A stretch of 64,000 nucleotides of DNA from Symbiodinium microadriaticum (GCA_001939145.1 LSRX01000282.1:646488-710487), one strand, 5' to 3'. Shown: positions 32,820 through 45,057, counted from the first letter of the stretch. The notes: generated from the sequence alone by a model not told the origin. Numbers and translations: made by a program.

Positions 32820-33252
32820 GGATTCGGGCGCTGCGCGCTCCGACAGCGCCGGCTCGGAGCTGGACGAGGAGCACGTGTGTGGAGCTGTTCTCGGCAAGTG
32901 ACAGCAGGTGCTCACTGTCATCCGCCACAGGAGAACTACACCTCCGACTTGGCTGACCGATTAGCTCCCTGGCTACATGGTGCCTAGGTCATGTCAGACG
33001 CACGCCATCACTTTCAAATCAGAGGCGGTCGATGTTTACAGTGCAGAGCTGCAAGCGCAGGCGGCGATGGAAGCACTCGACAGGTCCGGCTCCGAAGATG
33101 AAGAAAGCCTGGACCTCAAGCGGATCACCCCGGCCCCCCACAAAGCACGCAGCTCTGCACAGCTCTTCCCGGAGCTTCGCAGCTTCAGGCGCGATTGTGC
33201 GGGAGGGGGACTTGCAGGTGGGAACGAAAGGGAGTTCAACTCAAGAACCTAG
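32820..33252 (+). CDS. Two putative exons with acidic, Ser-rich sequence
   Basis: Exon about 32820-32892 reads DSGAARSDSAGSELDEEHVC, then GAVLG before gtgaca. An exon from about 33020 reads AVDVYSAELQAQAAMEALDR, then SGSEDEESLDLKRITPAPHK and ARSSAQLFPELRSFRRD, and stops at 33252. Both look like parts of a disordered regulatory protein. The join is not verified. Confidence 0.42.
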
Positions 33253-33544
33253 CTCGGGCTGCTCGGGCAGGGTGCATCGCCCAGTTCGGTCTCAGCTCCA
33301 CGGACGGAGATGCCGATCCCTCGGCCTTAAAGATTCCTTCTGGCATGGCAGGAGCTTAGTGCTGTACCATATCATCGCATCGTGCAGGTCTTCCATGTCC
33401 TTTGGATGTTGCTCTCCGGAGCCAAGCGCTGAGGAAGCACGCCTAGAATCTTGAGCGTGGACAGCCCATATTGAGATGAAGCTCTTGACAGTGCAGCTGG
33501 CATTTTCTTAACGTTGCCTCAAGAGGTCGGCCCCGTGTCGAGAA

Positions 33545-33917
33545 GTGATTCAAGCAGCCAGTTCAAAGGCAGAGGGCCTGAAGCAATGGAGCGCAGTCAT
33601 TAGCTCTCTCTTGCAGGTCAACGCAGTTACGACGAGTTGCCAGAACGTGTGGCGTGTCCTTTGGCAGATGCCGTTGTTCTTGGTAACTGCGACGCACATC
33701 TGCACATGTAGTCCCATGCAAGGTGCCTCCAGATTCACATGCGGGCACAAAGCGATATCGCCGAAGGGCCTGTCGTCCCAGAACTTCCGCGAGCAGCTCG
33801 TGGTTTCTCCAGCATGCCGCCCAAGGTGTCAGCGTACAGCGACCCGTGGTCCCCTTAGTAGTTTCAATTTCCTTAAGTGGTGACTGGCTTTTCGAAGTAA
33901 AGCGCAAGCACAGCTAA
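33545..33917 (+). CDS. Putative exons, unidentified
   Basis: One segment reads IQAASSKAEGLKQWSAVISS, then LLQ before gtcaac. A second at about 33627-33681 reads TTSCQNVWRVLWQMPLFL before gtaact. A third from 33722 reads VPPDSHAGTKRYRRRACRPR and ends VVSISLSGDWLFEVKRKHS with TAA. The frames are only individually plausible. Confidence 0.33.
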
Positions 33918-35951
33918 GTACCTGGCACTAGGCGAACCTACGCAAAAACCAAAGGCCTTCAGTGGGCAGCGTGTGTTGTTGCATCCGCCACGGCATGCCT
34001 GCTTCAGCAGCGCGTCTTGAATGTGTGTTGCCCCCTGCAGCACCGGAGACACGCGCTGCGCTGGCCTGATCTGCATGTGCTGCATCCGTTGGACCGTTGG
34101 AAGAAATTCCACGCCCGGCTCAGCATCTGAATGTGTGGTGTGTGAAAGTCACCGAAGTTGAGGCCCGTGCCAAGAACAGCTTGAAGGCCCTCTGGGCAGA
34201 CCTCAACCATGGCTTGGTACTGCGGTCACATTTCATGGCAGTCGAGACCATGTTGTAGAAAGCCTCACTGCAAGAAAAAGCGGGCAGATCTTCTGAATGC
34301 CAGGAAAGGCCCAGATCGCTACAGTTCTGGACAGTCGCGACCTTGTGTTGACAGCGGAGGAACATCTAGGCGAAATGAGCAGCACCAGGCCATTCTTCAT
34401 TCGATGTTTGGTTTGTCACTACTCTCAGTCTGGACCTGAGCTTTCGGACTTCCCGGAATCCAAGCCCCGATGTATTCTGTCAAGATCGGAGCATGACATG
34501 TCATGGGAAATGACTTTCTGAGGTGTTCGTGGCTGCTGGGCCAAGCTTTTGTGTTTCCATTGGCCATCGGTTTTTGCTTTCCAGCTCGCTGATCTGCCAC
34601 GTGCCACGAGGTCCGGACAGTGCTGGCGTTCGTTCCTGAAGGTGCTGTTGAGAGTAGAGAGCGTAAGTAGCACATGGAATAAGACGCGGTTCCGAACGGT
34701 CTGCAAAGTGGTGCTTCGAGGCTCTCGACATCAAGCACAGCTGAGCAAGCGGCCTGGGGTGCTTGTAGCTGCAGCTCCAGTCGCTGGGATTTGCGGATTT
34801 GTGGTGTGCGCGTACGCCAGACAAAGGTTGGGTGGCACTTCCCACGGAATGGTGAGAAACTGAGATCAAGTCAATGCCGGCCGGTGGATTTGACATTTGT
34901 CCTAAGACTCCAGCCAGGCCTCCATTCTTTCAGCCTACTGCGGCTGCTTGGGCAGGCAGCACGCTTGTCGCCGCCGCAAGCTTACAGTCGGCGCAAATCG
35001 TGCTGCAACATCCTGAAGCGATACCAGCGGAAGTAGCAAGTCAGGCTTCCGGTGGTATCCTGCAAAAGTTCGCAGCTGTGGAAAGTGGGTGGTACCAGCC
35101 AGCGTGGAGCCGTGCATATCAGAGTTCACTCCCCGATGGATGCACAGGTCCTTGAGCACATTTTGATGCTCAGGTCGGACCCGTACTCACCGTGCCAGGC
35201 AACGTGCGAGGTGGGACTGGCACGTTGATGGACACCTCCCACATCCGGCCTGACAGCTGCACGTGCTTCGCAGTTTGCAGAGTACGAGGCATGGGGCTGA
35301 TGGACGAGCATGTTGCAGTCATCAGCGATGAGGCATCTCGACGGCTGTGCATTTGTTGTTACAGACTGCCTGGATACGGTTGAACAGGGAGTGTTCCGCA
35401 CGGCTGAGCTGAATTCGATCTGCCCTCAGTTGCACGAGTTCGGGAGGACGTTTTCAATTGACGGTGGCTCGTGTCATGGAAACACCGCAGGTCTTGGATC
35501 AACTCCACTTCTGGAGATGCCTCGGAGGGACCCCTGGGCATGGACCCTGGACATGCGTTGTACATGCAAGTTGGATGTTGCGCAAATGCGAATACGAAAG
35601 ACGCCGAGGACTCCTGATGCAGAGCGATGAAGCCGTGGCCGCAGCAGCGCTGCCCCGCACCAAGACTTATCGGAGTTTCCGTAGCAACTTGTTGAGCCTC
35701 GGCCTCGGGCATTTGAGGCTGCCTCCTGCCGCCGCGGGGGTGGAGTTATCTGCTGCCTCGCTGAGCGGCCGGCCGCCCAGATCGCTGGATGGCGCGCACT
35801 TTCGCTGACAGTGCAGGTGGGGACCTTCCGGGCACTGCAGCAGTGGCCGTTGTCGGCTCCGACGGACTGCCCAAATCTCGGCGCAAAACTGCTGCCATCT
35901 CCCATTGCACCTTTTAGCTGGGGCTGCCGAGGCTCCGCCTTTGTCGCTTAC
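33918..35951. other. Weak coding signals only
   Basis: A candidate + exon at 34874-35060 reads GGFDICPKTPARPPFFQPTA, then LVAAASLQSAQIVLQHPEAI, but a second frame is also open across it. The rest shows no supported exon. Confidence 0.3.
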
Positions 35952-36101
35952 CATCTGCACCAGGACCCCCAACGTTTCCAAACCTAAAGCGATGGATTTG
36001 GAGTGGTCTTGGCAAGCGGAGGAGAGCCTTTGGAAGTACTGCTGGAGCTCACGCTTGGTTTGGGGCAGGTGGGCCCAGCACGGCGCAGCAGAGTTGCACC
36101 G
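35952..36101 (-). CDS. Minus-strand exon, Cys-rich then helical
   Basis: Fifty codons between an AG and a consensus gtaagc donor, read on the minus strand: RCNSAAPCWAHLPQTKRELQ, QYFQRLSSACQDHSKSIALG, LETLGVLVQM. A start codon (MSGACK) lies just upstream at about 36120, so this could be the first exon. It is one of very few minus-strand exons between 6 and 59 kb. The open frame beyond the donor, to 35667, is probably intron. The function is unknown. Confidence 0.45.
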
Positions 36102-36309
36102 CTTGCAAGCACCTGACATAGTGAGGGTCCGTGAGGGCTGCAGCAGAGGCTTCCTCAAGCCAGACTTCGAAAGTTAGTCTTCCAGCCGGGAGTTGCAAGG
36201 AAGTACCAAGGAATTACTCGTGGGTTTAGAAATGATGCAGCGAGGCCGATGACGGAGCCCGGAGGGTGTCGGGATTTGGAGTCGCTTGGGTTGATCCGCT
36301 GGCTTCGTT

Positions 36310-36418
36310 GTTGAGCTTTCCCCCCACTCGCCCTTCTGATGCGAACACGTACAGTCAAGGCCCTGTGCCTTTCCATGACCCATGGGACCCATTATTGACG
36401 CGTCGTCTGTCGAAGCAG
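36310..36418 (+). CDS. Putative exon, strand uncertain
   Basis: The + frame reads PSDANTYSQGPVPFHDPWDP, then LLTRRLSKQ before gttcag. A long minus-strand frame (36174-36665) overlaps it and is also protein-like in part. I favour the + reading because of the donor, with low confidence. Confidence 0.27.
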
Positions 36419-37061
36419 GTTCAGGGTCTGCGACTATGCCGCGCAGCAGCTTGTGGCAGCAATGAGGCCTGAAAAGCATTGTGAGGTCACGTGTAGACTT
36501 TGGCGATGATCGTAAGGACGTAGAGCTCGCTGTTGCAAGCTTTGGGCAATCCACCATGATCATGTCAGGCCGTCTTGTGGGTTGCCGACTCAGAGGGCAG
36601 CGCGAGGTCCTCGGAGCTTTGACGGCGTTGGACTGTGAGCAAAGGCGTTTCAGCCTGAGGTCCATGCTATCAGCCTTGACAGCGGCAGGGCCCCAAAACA
36701 GCGCTTTGAAGAACTGTGAGTGCTGGGGTCTAACGAGGTGACATCCGTGCGACCTTCACTGCAGATCTTCCAACAAGAGGCTCGGCCAGCTGCAATTCCC
36801 ATGCATCTCGACTTATCGGTTTCCTGGCGTTGCATCCCTGAGTGGGTGATTCACAAGCATCCATACTGTTGATATATTCCCTGGCCCATGTACACTCCAC
36901 GAGCTAGTCGTGTGACGTATTTGCAAGAAAGGGTTCGTGAGGAGCGCGTGTCGTTGCTTTGAGTGGCAACAGTTCCCATTTGGCCCTGGACTCGGCGCGA
37001 CACATGCAGAGATGCACCGAGGGCAGGTTGGAGGTACATGTATGCGGGACAAGTTTCACAG

Positions 37062-37238
37062 TGCTTGAGGGCTATGTCAGCGTTCTTTGCCAAGGCTGCT
37101 TTGCTGGTGCTTGACAGCCTGGAGCCACAACTGGCCCTTACCTCGAACTTACAGACGCAAGCATCACTCCAGCGCTTGGCATATCAGGTTGCAGCACAAT
37201 ACCCTGTGCTTCCTCGCACATCTGCGGTGGAGTTGTAA
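37062..37238 (+). CDS. Putative terminal exon, helical
   Basis: After agtttcacag the frame reads CLRAMSAFFAKAALLVLDSL, then EPQLALTSNLQTQASLQRLA, YQVAAQYPVLPRTSAVEL and TAA. It is Ala/Leu-rich and helical and looks coding. No family recognised. Confidence 0.45.
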   Translation, partial: CLRAMSAFFAKAALLVLDSLEPQLALTSNLQTQASLQRLAYQVAAQYPVLPRTSAVEL

Positions 37239-38676
37239 GCACCTCCTTGCGAAGGGTACCGGTAAGGAAGGAATGGACGCAGCACAAGGCTGCCCTCAAT
37301 TGCAGGCATTGTCATTTGGGTAATTGGGTATAGGCCGGTAATAGGTATAGGCGATCTGCAACTGTCTTGGAGGAAGTGCACAAGCTGCATTAAACTCATT
37401 AAACAAGAGCATAGCAAAGTCTTGAGCATGTATCTTACCAACATAGAATTTCAGAAAGCACTTTTCTAGTGGTGTCCATGATTAAATCATGGTGCACTAC
37501 GATGACAAAGTTACGCCGGGTACTTTTGCGATGAGCATCTGTGCTATGACGAAAAGGCTGCATTGTCAGGTGATCTGTCAGTCACCCGCACGGACTTTCC
37601 GAAGTATGGGGGGACACTACACGTGATCTGTCGAAGCAAACGAGCCGTGGGGTTCACGTGGTGCGGATTCGACAGTGGCAGTTTTTTGAGTCTGGTGGCT
37701 CAATGCCTGAACATACAAGACTTCACCTGGCCATCATTTATCTTCGTTTGCTTTCCATAAAGCAAGGTGCGTGTAGGCTATACGTGTATGATACTGTATG
37801 ATTCAGGTTCAACGAATTTACCGTGGAAGTTTGTGCTAAGCGTATGCTCAGCCTGTAGCGAGTCAGACGAGTCAACAGTTACATCGCATGGCAATAAGTG
37901 GAAGGCCATGTGCTGTGAGTCCGCTTTTCGGACGAAGCGTCTGCCAGGACTGGCCAGCACATGCCCAAACATCCCCAACCGGACCTTAATCAGACCGTGA
38001 CATTAGCAGATTCTGGACATGTCAGGCAAAGGGCGCTGTGCAGTTGCAGCTAGCACGCTGGGTGCTGGCGAGGCACTGTTATAGGAGCTACGTACCACTT
38101 CGATCCGGGACGGGCAGTGCCAGACTTTCGAGTGGCAGGTCGTTTTGATTGAGCAACCTTGGGCAGTGGTGCTTCTGCCAGGGCAACACCAGCGCCGATC
38201 TCCGAGTGATCTATCAGTGATTTGATTCTCTTGCAGTGTTACTGTTGTTTCTCTTGCGTGCCAGGCTGTGACTTCGGCCTCAGCAATGATGGAAAGCTCC
38301 TGCATCTCGCTCAAACGCACAATTCGTAGCAAAGCAATGTGGCAATGTAGGCAATGTGCCTAGACCAACGCGCTTGAGAATTGGAGACCTCTGCCCAGCG
38401 GGCGGTGACGACATTGGACGCATAGCTTGTAAATGTGACTGAGGGTGAGAGTTCAGGTCTCCTCTCGCTGCGCAGTCTTCCTTGACCACATTCGAATTTT
38501 CTCTGCAGACTTTAGACGAGATAGGAGCAGGAAGTGTAGGACTGAACCGGCAAGTGAGAGATGGGGAGGGAATGACAGCTCGACTGGCAGAGCCAGGGAC
38601 ACGTGCAGCCTCAACCAAGGTGCGATCAAGAAGCATTTTAGAGGTGTAGGAAACTAGTGACCATAACATGAATGTA
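37239..38676. other. No supported gene
   Basis: A weak + frame at 37570-37680 reads GDLSVTRTDFPKYGGTLHVI after a cag. Nothing else stands out. Confidence 0.3.
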
Positions 38677-39137
38677 ACGGTTCGGTTCGGTTGCGGTTTT
38701 GAAAAGGCGGTTCAGGTTCCTGGCGGTTCCAATCCCCTAGTCCCAATAGCGCTGAGAAACGGGAGTACACAATTTGGGAGTTTGGGGCTTGAAGCTTGCG
38801 AAAAGGGTACTCCCACGCGTCCTGCTCTGGGGAGGGGCCCGGAGCTACATGGAAGAGTAGGTTGGGGCCCCGAAACTGCAGAAAGCGTAAACCTTATATC
38901 AGTAGGAACCGAAAAAAAGGGACTCTATATAAGCCCCTTATGGGGGCCGCGAACCCAAGAGGCCCGTGAAGTGAAAAATCGTGATCCATCAACGATCTGT
39001 GCAAATCCGTTTTGGGCCACCTCTGCTCCGAGTTGGCGGTTCGGTTCGGCATGTTCGCGGTGCGAAGGTCCTAAACCGGCATTGCGGTTCCTGAGGAATC
39101 GGTTCCGGTTCGCGGTTCCAGTTCGGTTCGTTACCTT
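38677..39137. repeat. GGTTCGG-bordered element
   Basis: Both ends are rich in GGTTCGG/GCGGTT units (38677-38740 and 39030-39137). The middle holds a GGGAGTTTGGGG block, a CTATATAAGCCCC block and C/G runs. The symmetric boundary repeats suggest a discrete dispersed repeat rather than random sequence. No open frame of note. Whether other copies exist cannot be seen here. Confidence 0.45.
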
Positions 39138-40825
39138 TCATGCCATAATGTAGCGATGAATCCTGTAACACCAGAACACGTTCTGCTCCAGTTCTGTCGG
39201 CACGGTACTTCTGCTTGACTTAGCAGACGATGGCCGAGGCGACAGAAAATGAAGTATCTGCACTTACATGCCTGGCCGCAGACACAAGCTAGTGACTGCA
39301 ATTATTAGGAGTCCGGGCTTCTTGCTCTGCTTGCCTGGTCTGCCAATCTCTGGACCAGGTTGCTGCTGCTGGGTGTTGCTTTCTATGGGCGTAAATGTTA
39401 ATTTGCAGGGCGGAGGTGGTGCTGGTGGGGTATGTCGCCTCAATAGCATTTTTGCTCTCCGGACCTTGCCTGGGAAAAGAGCTTCCAAGGCAATGTCAGG
39501 CAACAGGATTGCAGTTTGCATCCAAGGCCGGATGCAATGGGGATTGGACATCTTACCAGTAGTATGCCTGCCAGCGTGCTGTTGACAGGACAATCAGCGC
39601 GCAGCTGGAGATCTGTATTACAAGGCCCGACCGCGCCTATCTAAGCCTAAGTTGTAACTGTGAGGAAACACGCGCAATGCTAGGCCCGCTAGGCCTGCAG
39701 GATCCTGCAGGCATGCAGCATGTGCGTGTGTATATTCCTATAACATGCTGTCTGTCTGCCTGTCTGCATGTATGTGTATGCAGAGAAGAGCCGAAGCCCA
39801 GTTCGGGAAACATTGCTCACCGACACCTCCTAACTGTTGAGCCACGAGCCTCATCTGGCCGAGCCGGAGTGGCAGAGACCAAGTGCATCGACTCTTGCGT
39901 CAGGCAGAGTTGAAGGCGGCAGTTTGAGACTCAGTACGTAAGTTGCGTACTTGGCTGCAGCAGTTCCCTTAGTCGCTGAGACATGCTGAGACCCGACGGG
40001 AATCGTAGTGCACTGCTTACTGTTGAATGCTGGCCTGCTTATGGTAGCATCCAGTATCGTCCAGTACTACGTGATGACGCATGAGGGGAGATGGTGCCAT
40101 CTGCAGCACGTCGGATAAGCAATCTACCCACTGCGTAAGTCTTTTGAGGCGGTGGCTTCCGACAGTTCCGGTGGCAGCCTCAAGTAGTAATTAGGTAGTT
40201 CATTTTTTTCCAGCTTTGGCTTGTGGGGTCGTTCTGATACGGAACTGCAGAACTGAGAGCACGGAGAGTATGCATGTTTGTAAGTACGTACATACGTAAG
40301 TGTGTCTGTATGGTTGTATGTATGTAGGTATGCATGTAGTAGGTGTAGATGCATGTATGTCTGAATGTTGTATATATGGATGCATGTGTGCAAGTATGCA
40401 TGTATGCACGTATGCATGTATGTATGTATGTATGTATGTATGTATGTATGTGTGCTGACAGCTGACATCTGACAGACAGGAGATGCATAGGTGACGTAAG
40501 AGTCTTGCTGGGAGACCAAGTGGGTGTCTGCTCGAAGTGTTCTGTGCTGCATGGCTGAAAGTTGAGTCTTTCGCTGGATGCTGTTGTCGTAAGGACCTCA
40601 GTGCTGGCTTAACTGTATTGCAGGTTGCCTTACGCCTCGCCTGATGCGTTGAGAGCGAGTGCTAAAAAATGTATGTCTGTGTGTATGTGTGTATGTATGT
40701 ACATGCGTATATATGCACGCGTGTGCATGCATCTAGCTATCCATCCATCCATCTATCTGTCTGTCTACACACATCCGGACGCCACGGAGTGGAGCAGAGT
40801 GCATGTCGGCTGGCTTCGGGATCAG
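39138..40825. other. Spacer with TATG-type microsatellites
   Basis: It includes imperfect TGTATG/GTATGCA repeats at 40270-40452 and a GTATG/CATC patch at 40670-40770. No exon is supported. Confidence 0.5.
40390..40452. repeat. TATG/TATGCA microsatellite
   Basis: About seven perfect TATG units follow a run of diverged TATGCA-like units. Open frames across it are artefacts. Confidence 0.8.
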
Positions 40826-41033
40826 AGCCGAACAAGTTGAACATATGGCCACGTTGAAGCCTGTAGGCTCATTCCGGCTGCGAGAATGGCCGACTACCCT
40901 GCGTCTGGCTGTCAGGGTGCGATCAGTGAAAGTGACAGTTGCACGTGACAACAGCGCTTCTCCAGAGCATCTTGCACGCAGGCTCTGCAGCGAGGAGTTT
41001 GCCCGGCAAAGCCAAGAAGAATCAACCACCCAA
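40826..41033 (+). CDS. Putative exon ending at a GTAAGC donor
   Basis: After ttcgggatcag the frame reads EQVEHMATLKPVGSFRLREW, then PTTLRLAVRVRSVKVTVARD, NSASPEHLARRLCSEEFARQ and SQEESTTQ, followed by consensus gtaagc. The alternating hydrophobic pattern and charged helix look like a folded domain; I cannot name it. Confidence 0.5.
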
Positions 41034-41279
41034 GTAAGCGGCGTCATGCCAGGCAGCTTGCGGCGAGCAACCCTGGTATAGAACTCAGATGCCGATAGGT
41101 CGTTACATCTGGGAAGTGGTGGGTTCGCCTTGCTGCACCGAGGCTCAGCCTCGAAAGCCACTGGGATGCTGGGCTCCCAGTCGCGAAGCGCATCTGCATG
41201 GATGCACAATGACGGGCGTTATGGGAGACCGAGCTGCTACGTGCTAACAGCCAACCAAACGCGTACGAGGCTGTGCGAT

Positions 41280-41495
41280 GCTGCTGTTCTCCAAATTCTC
41301 GAATGGCACAGGCCCTCAAAACTGCGCGAAACCTCGCGATGGCACCCACATGAGAAAAACAACCCTGCGACCGGCAGCGTCCCGTTTGGCCCTTTGGTCG
41401 GGGTGTGCGATCCAGCTCTCGCAACAAGCCCACAAGCTTCCAGCAACACCTCCGTGAGACAGCGTATCATCTCACGGCGTGATATACGTGCCTGA
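41280..41495 (+). CDS. Putative terminal exon
   Basis: The frame reads VLQILEWHRPSKLRETSRWH, then PHEKNNPATGSVPFGPLVGV, CDPALATSPQASSNTSVRQR, IISRRDIRA and TGA. An overlapping minus frame exists. Support is compositional only. Confidence 0.3.
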   Translation, partial: AAVLQILEWHRPSKLRETSRWHPHEKNNPATGSVPFGPLVGVCDPALATSPQASSNTSVRQRIISRRDIRA

Positions 41496-42415
41496 GCGCA
41501 TGGTGCTCTTCGCAGTCCGAGCATCATTTCTTGTGGTGTTTGCTTAGGATCTTTCGGAAGTTCGTCAGAGAGAGCTGGCACAGAATGCTGCGAGATGTGC
41601 AGAGCCCAGCTGTGATATGAATTTCCTGTCGAAGAGACGACTTTGCGCTCGGCACCGGTCCAGGGTCCAATAGTCGCCCTGGAACCTCATGGTCCAGATC
41701 TCCCCATCCGATCATCTCTCAGGCTTGGACATGATCGCTGCCGGCCTCGGGCTGCTTCCTGACCATGGAAACGCTCCTTCGCCTGCTGCCGGATCCAAAG
41801 CTGCCAGCAGACTTTCTCACATCACAAAAAGAAGATGGGAAACCCCGGCTCGGATGACCGGATGACCTTCCGAGGCACAGCAGGCGTTCCAGGCCATGGC
41901 TAACGTCAGCCGGCCCCTTAAACGCTGTCTGCACTTGAGATGCGCTGACAGACACAAAAGCAGATTGACTGTGAGGGGACAAACTGAGAGACACGGAGCA
42001 CGTGCTTGGCGGTGCTCGGCAGGTGAGATGCAAGCTCTATGATGTGACTGCTCACCAATGCAGAACGACCACACTCCATATTTCATGCATGGGGGACGGT
42101 CTTGGCCCCACTGGTGGCCGCAGCGCGCTCGGCGGCGGGGGGGAGGCGAGCATGGAAAGCAGGCGCTTCCCCCAACACTGCTGCGAAGCAACAGAAGCAC
42201 AGGATCAGCAACACCACGTTCAATTCAGTGTGCCTTGCTTCAGCAGCAGCTCCATGTTTCAGGAAGCACACGAGAAAGTAGTGGTCAGGCACTTCTCATC
42301 TGTTGCTTTATATTTTTTCCCCCTCCCCCCGCGAACTACTACTACTTCTTCTTTTTGTGGTTTCTAGAACAGCAAAAGCAGTAGTAGAAGTGGATGTGGT
42401 TGTCAAGCAATGCTA

Positions 42416-42447
<32 letters not shown>

Positions 42448-42482
42448 AGTAGCAGCAGCAGCAGCAAGTAGTCGTCGTCGTA
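42416..42482. repeat. GTC and CAG trinucleotide microsatellites
   Basis: A perfect (GTC)n run of about ten units is followed by TAG/CAG and GTC units. A pyrimidine/TACTAC patch precedes it at 42310-42360. Confidence 0.85.
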
Positions 42483-42709
42483 GTCCTGGCCATGGCTCAA
42501 CCGCGGAGAAAAGCGTAGGCCCGAGGCGCGTGGGTCATGTTGAGAATCTGCTCGCTAAGGTGATGTTGCGCATTTCCTCGCTGCCATAGACGTCAATGCC
42601 ATGGCGGTAACAGATGAGGACGTCTTGGAAAGCTCCGCAAAACACCCCGGCATGTTGGTATCGATGTGCTGGCTACATACCTGGACGCGCATGGGCTTGC
42701 TGGCTGCAG

Positions 42710-43225
42710 GAGCAAAGGGAGATCGCGTTGGGCCTTTTTCTTCAAGGCGTGCAGAGCTCAGCTTCAGAAAAGCGTTTGAGAAAACGGTGTGCTTCTAGTC
42801 CCACGGGCTTAGGCTGTCTTCAACCACAGCGAGGAGAGAGTGGGCACCTTCAACCCTTGCATGTACTGGATTACTAGATGCTCCGACAGGAACCCAACTG
42901 CATACAAAGCTTTGTGGGTCGGCGGTTGGTGATTCGCACCTTTCGGGCTGTCAACGAGGCAGGCTACCGAGTTCATCGAGCCTTTGCATGTTGTCAGATG
43001 CAGTCGTATGCATGACGGCGTGATCTTGTACGACACACATACCTGTGTCTGCAGGGCGAGGAGCTCTGCATCAGTTATGCTGAGCTTGCAGAGATGAGCA
43101 AGACCCGTGAGAACCCGAATGGAAGCAGTTGAGGAAGCATCTGAACATGGCAAGTGTTCAAACGAGGACACCAGTTCTTGTCGCAGCAGTACCACTTTCG
43201 ACCAGAGTTGGTGCCCCAGGCCAGG
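42710..43225 (+). CDS. SET-domain (SMYD-like) protein methyltransferase, partial
   Basis: Exon 43055-43106 follows cctgtgtctgcag and reads GEELCISYAELAEMSKT, matching the conserved GEEL-ISY motif that ends SET domains and contributes to the S-adenosylmethionine and lysine pocket. It joins, across a 60-nt GT-AG intron (43107-43166), an exon reading RHQFLSQQYHF, which resembles the post-SET start of SMYD-type enzymes. Upstream, SRMHDGVILYDT (about 42990-43030) could be the strand before the motif, and EQREIALGLFLQGVQSSASE from 42710 may be an earlier exon. The NHSC motif and the cysteines of a post-SET zinc site were not located, so the activity is unproven. The frame between 42800 and 43054 is unresolved. 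Confidence 0.55.
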
Positions 43226-43457
43226 TTTGAGTGTCACACGGATTCGGCTTTACCCTGCCCGGCCCTTTCTCTGAGCAGGTGCAAGAGCGTGATGCTGTGC
43301 TCAGTGCCATCCTTGTCCCGCCTGCTGTTGCCTCAGCGTGTACCCTCCGGAAGATTAGAAAATGTATCAGCCTGTAGGAATGGCTCCATGCAGAGCGCGG
43401 AGTCGGCCCATGGCTTAGGAAACAGCTCCTCTGCACTCTGCTGCAGACTTGTCTCAG

Positions 43458-43703
43458 AATGCAGCTGTCCATGATTCTGCGTCGCATGTGCATGCCACAG
43501 CTGCAAGCTCCGGACTCGCACGAAAGCGGTCTCGAACACAACCAGCCCGGTTCAGAGAAAGAATGAGCGATGAAGAGTTTGCTTGCGTAGAAACGAGCAT
43601 GATCAGATCAGTATATTTTCGAGAGCAGCTGCCCGGACCGAGTGCTGGAAAACAGCCTCAACAGAGGCTGCTACTCAGTTCTGTGTTTCCATGGCCGTGG
43701 TGA
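43458..43703 (+). CDS. Putative terminal exon, basic
   Basis: After cttgtctcag the frame reads NAAVHDSASHVHATAASSGL, then ARKRSRTQPARFRERMSDEE, FACVETSMIRSVYFREQLPG and ends at TGA 43703. It could be the last exon of the SET gene or a separate gene; the spacing allows either. Confidence 0.42.
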   Translation, partial: NAAVHDSASHVHATAASSGLARKRSRTQPARFRERMSDEEFACVETSMIRSVYFREQLPGPSAGKQPQQRLLLSSVFPWPW

Positions 43704-45057
43704 TCTTGGTGTGGGCGTTCAAGTTTCCGTCGAAGATCTAGGAATCTAGGTCCGGAATGCCCGAAACAATCAAGCCGTCAGTCAAAACACAGTTGCTTTT
43801 GTGCATCATACGGATCACCCGTAAGTCGTATTGTAGATGCATGTGAGCACAAGGCACAGATGTTTCTGGACGAAAGCATGGATCGTAATTTGGCACTAGC
43901 AAGACAGGCCGTGACGAGTATCCTAGCATCGTATCACCCTCCGATGTATGGCGTTGATTTGAAGCAATGTGCGGTGGGGGCTGGTGCACGAATCCGTGGT
44001 GTGTTAAGATTTGCAATAGCCTAATGAGTGGGAGGTTAGAGAAGAAGCTTCGTTGTCTGGCTATCGTCCCCCACGAGACACAAGCCACACGGCAGCGGGA
44101 CCACTCTACCAACTGAAAGCAGCAAGGATATGTATGATTGGGTCTTCATTGCGTGCGTGACGCTCTGACTGGCTGGCCAAACTACGAGAGTCCAGCCCCT
44201 CCCGCTAACTGTTTTCACTTCGACTGCGCTTGAGACCTCGCCAACATTGTCCGAGTTGTGCGAGTGTCAAACAAACCCCAACGCCTAAGCCCTGAACCCG
44301 AGCTTGTACATGTATCGAGTCGTATCCGTACAACGAATTCTGCCAGCCGCAGAGAATCGCAACGCAACCATGCTAGTGAGGCTACGAGTCTGTTTCGAAC
44401 ATCGTTTTGTTCGGATAGACCCTTGTAGTGCAGACATGTCCGCTCCGGCGGCATTCGAGAGTGCAAAGCTGTGCTTGCTTCGCGTCTACAGTGTGGTTCA
44501 TGGGACATGACTCACTTTGGAGTTGGCCCATGTGGCAAGAATCGCTTGTGGTTTCCGACTCTCACCAACAGCAGCCTCAGGATGGAGCCCGGAGTCGGGA
44601 GTTCAGGAGCTACAGTGTCCACCCTGAGCAAGCCCTGTCCATCATGCCCAGCGCTTGCAGGACCTCGGCAATGCTGCGGCAGCTGCTCTGGTTCAGAAGG
44701 CCGTGAGATCAAAGAAAGGGAAATGAAATACAAACTTGCGGAAAGAAAGGCAGATTGTCTGCTTTCCTCATGTGTGCAACACCTGACTTCCGGCACAGGT
44801 CAGTGATCTTTGGTCCCAGGCCGTTCCTCCTCTGCTCTTAGAATGGTCGTACACGGTACACGGCTTGCCAGGCACAGGCCAAGTCTGCAGGTAGTAACGC
44901 TTGTTCCCCGGTCTATCACCATGCATTTCTGGTCTGCAAAGCTGCGTACAATCAGTACAAGCAAAACCGGTGCGGCTGTGCTCGCCGTGCCAGCAGAACT
45001 CACCTTAGTCATAGTCGGTAGCAATCACCTCAGGTTGAATTGTTACTCCTCGCGTGG
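43704..45057. other. Mostly unassigned
   Basis: A weak + frame at 44560-44800 reads GREIKEREMKYKLAERKADC within Ser/Cys-rich sequence. Its boundaries cannot be set. Confidence 0.3.
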
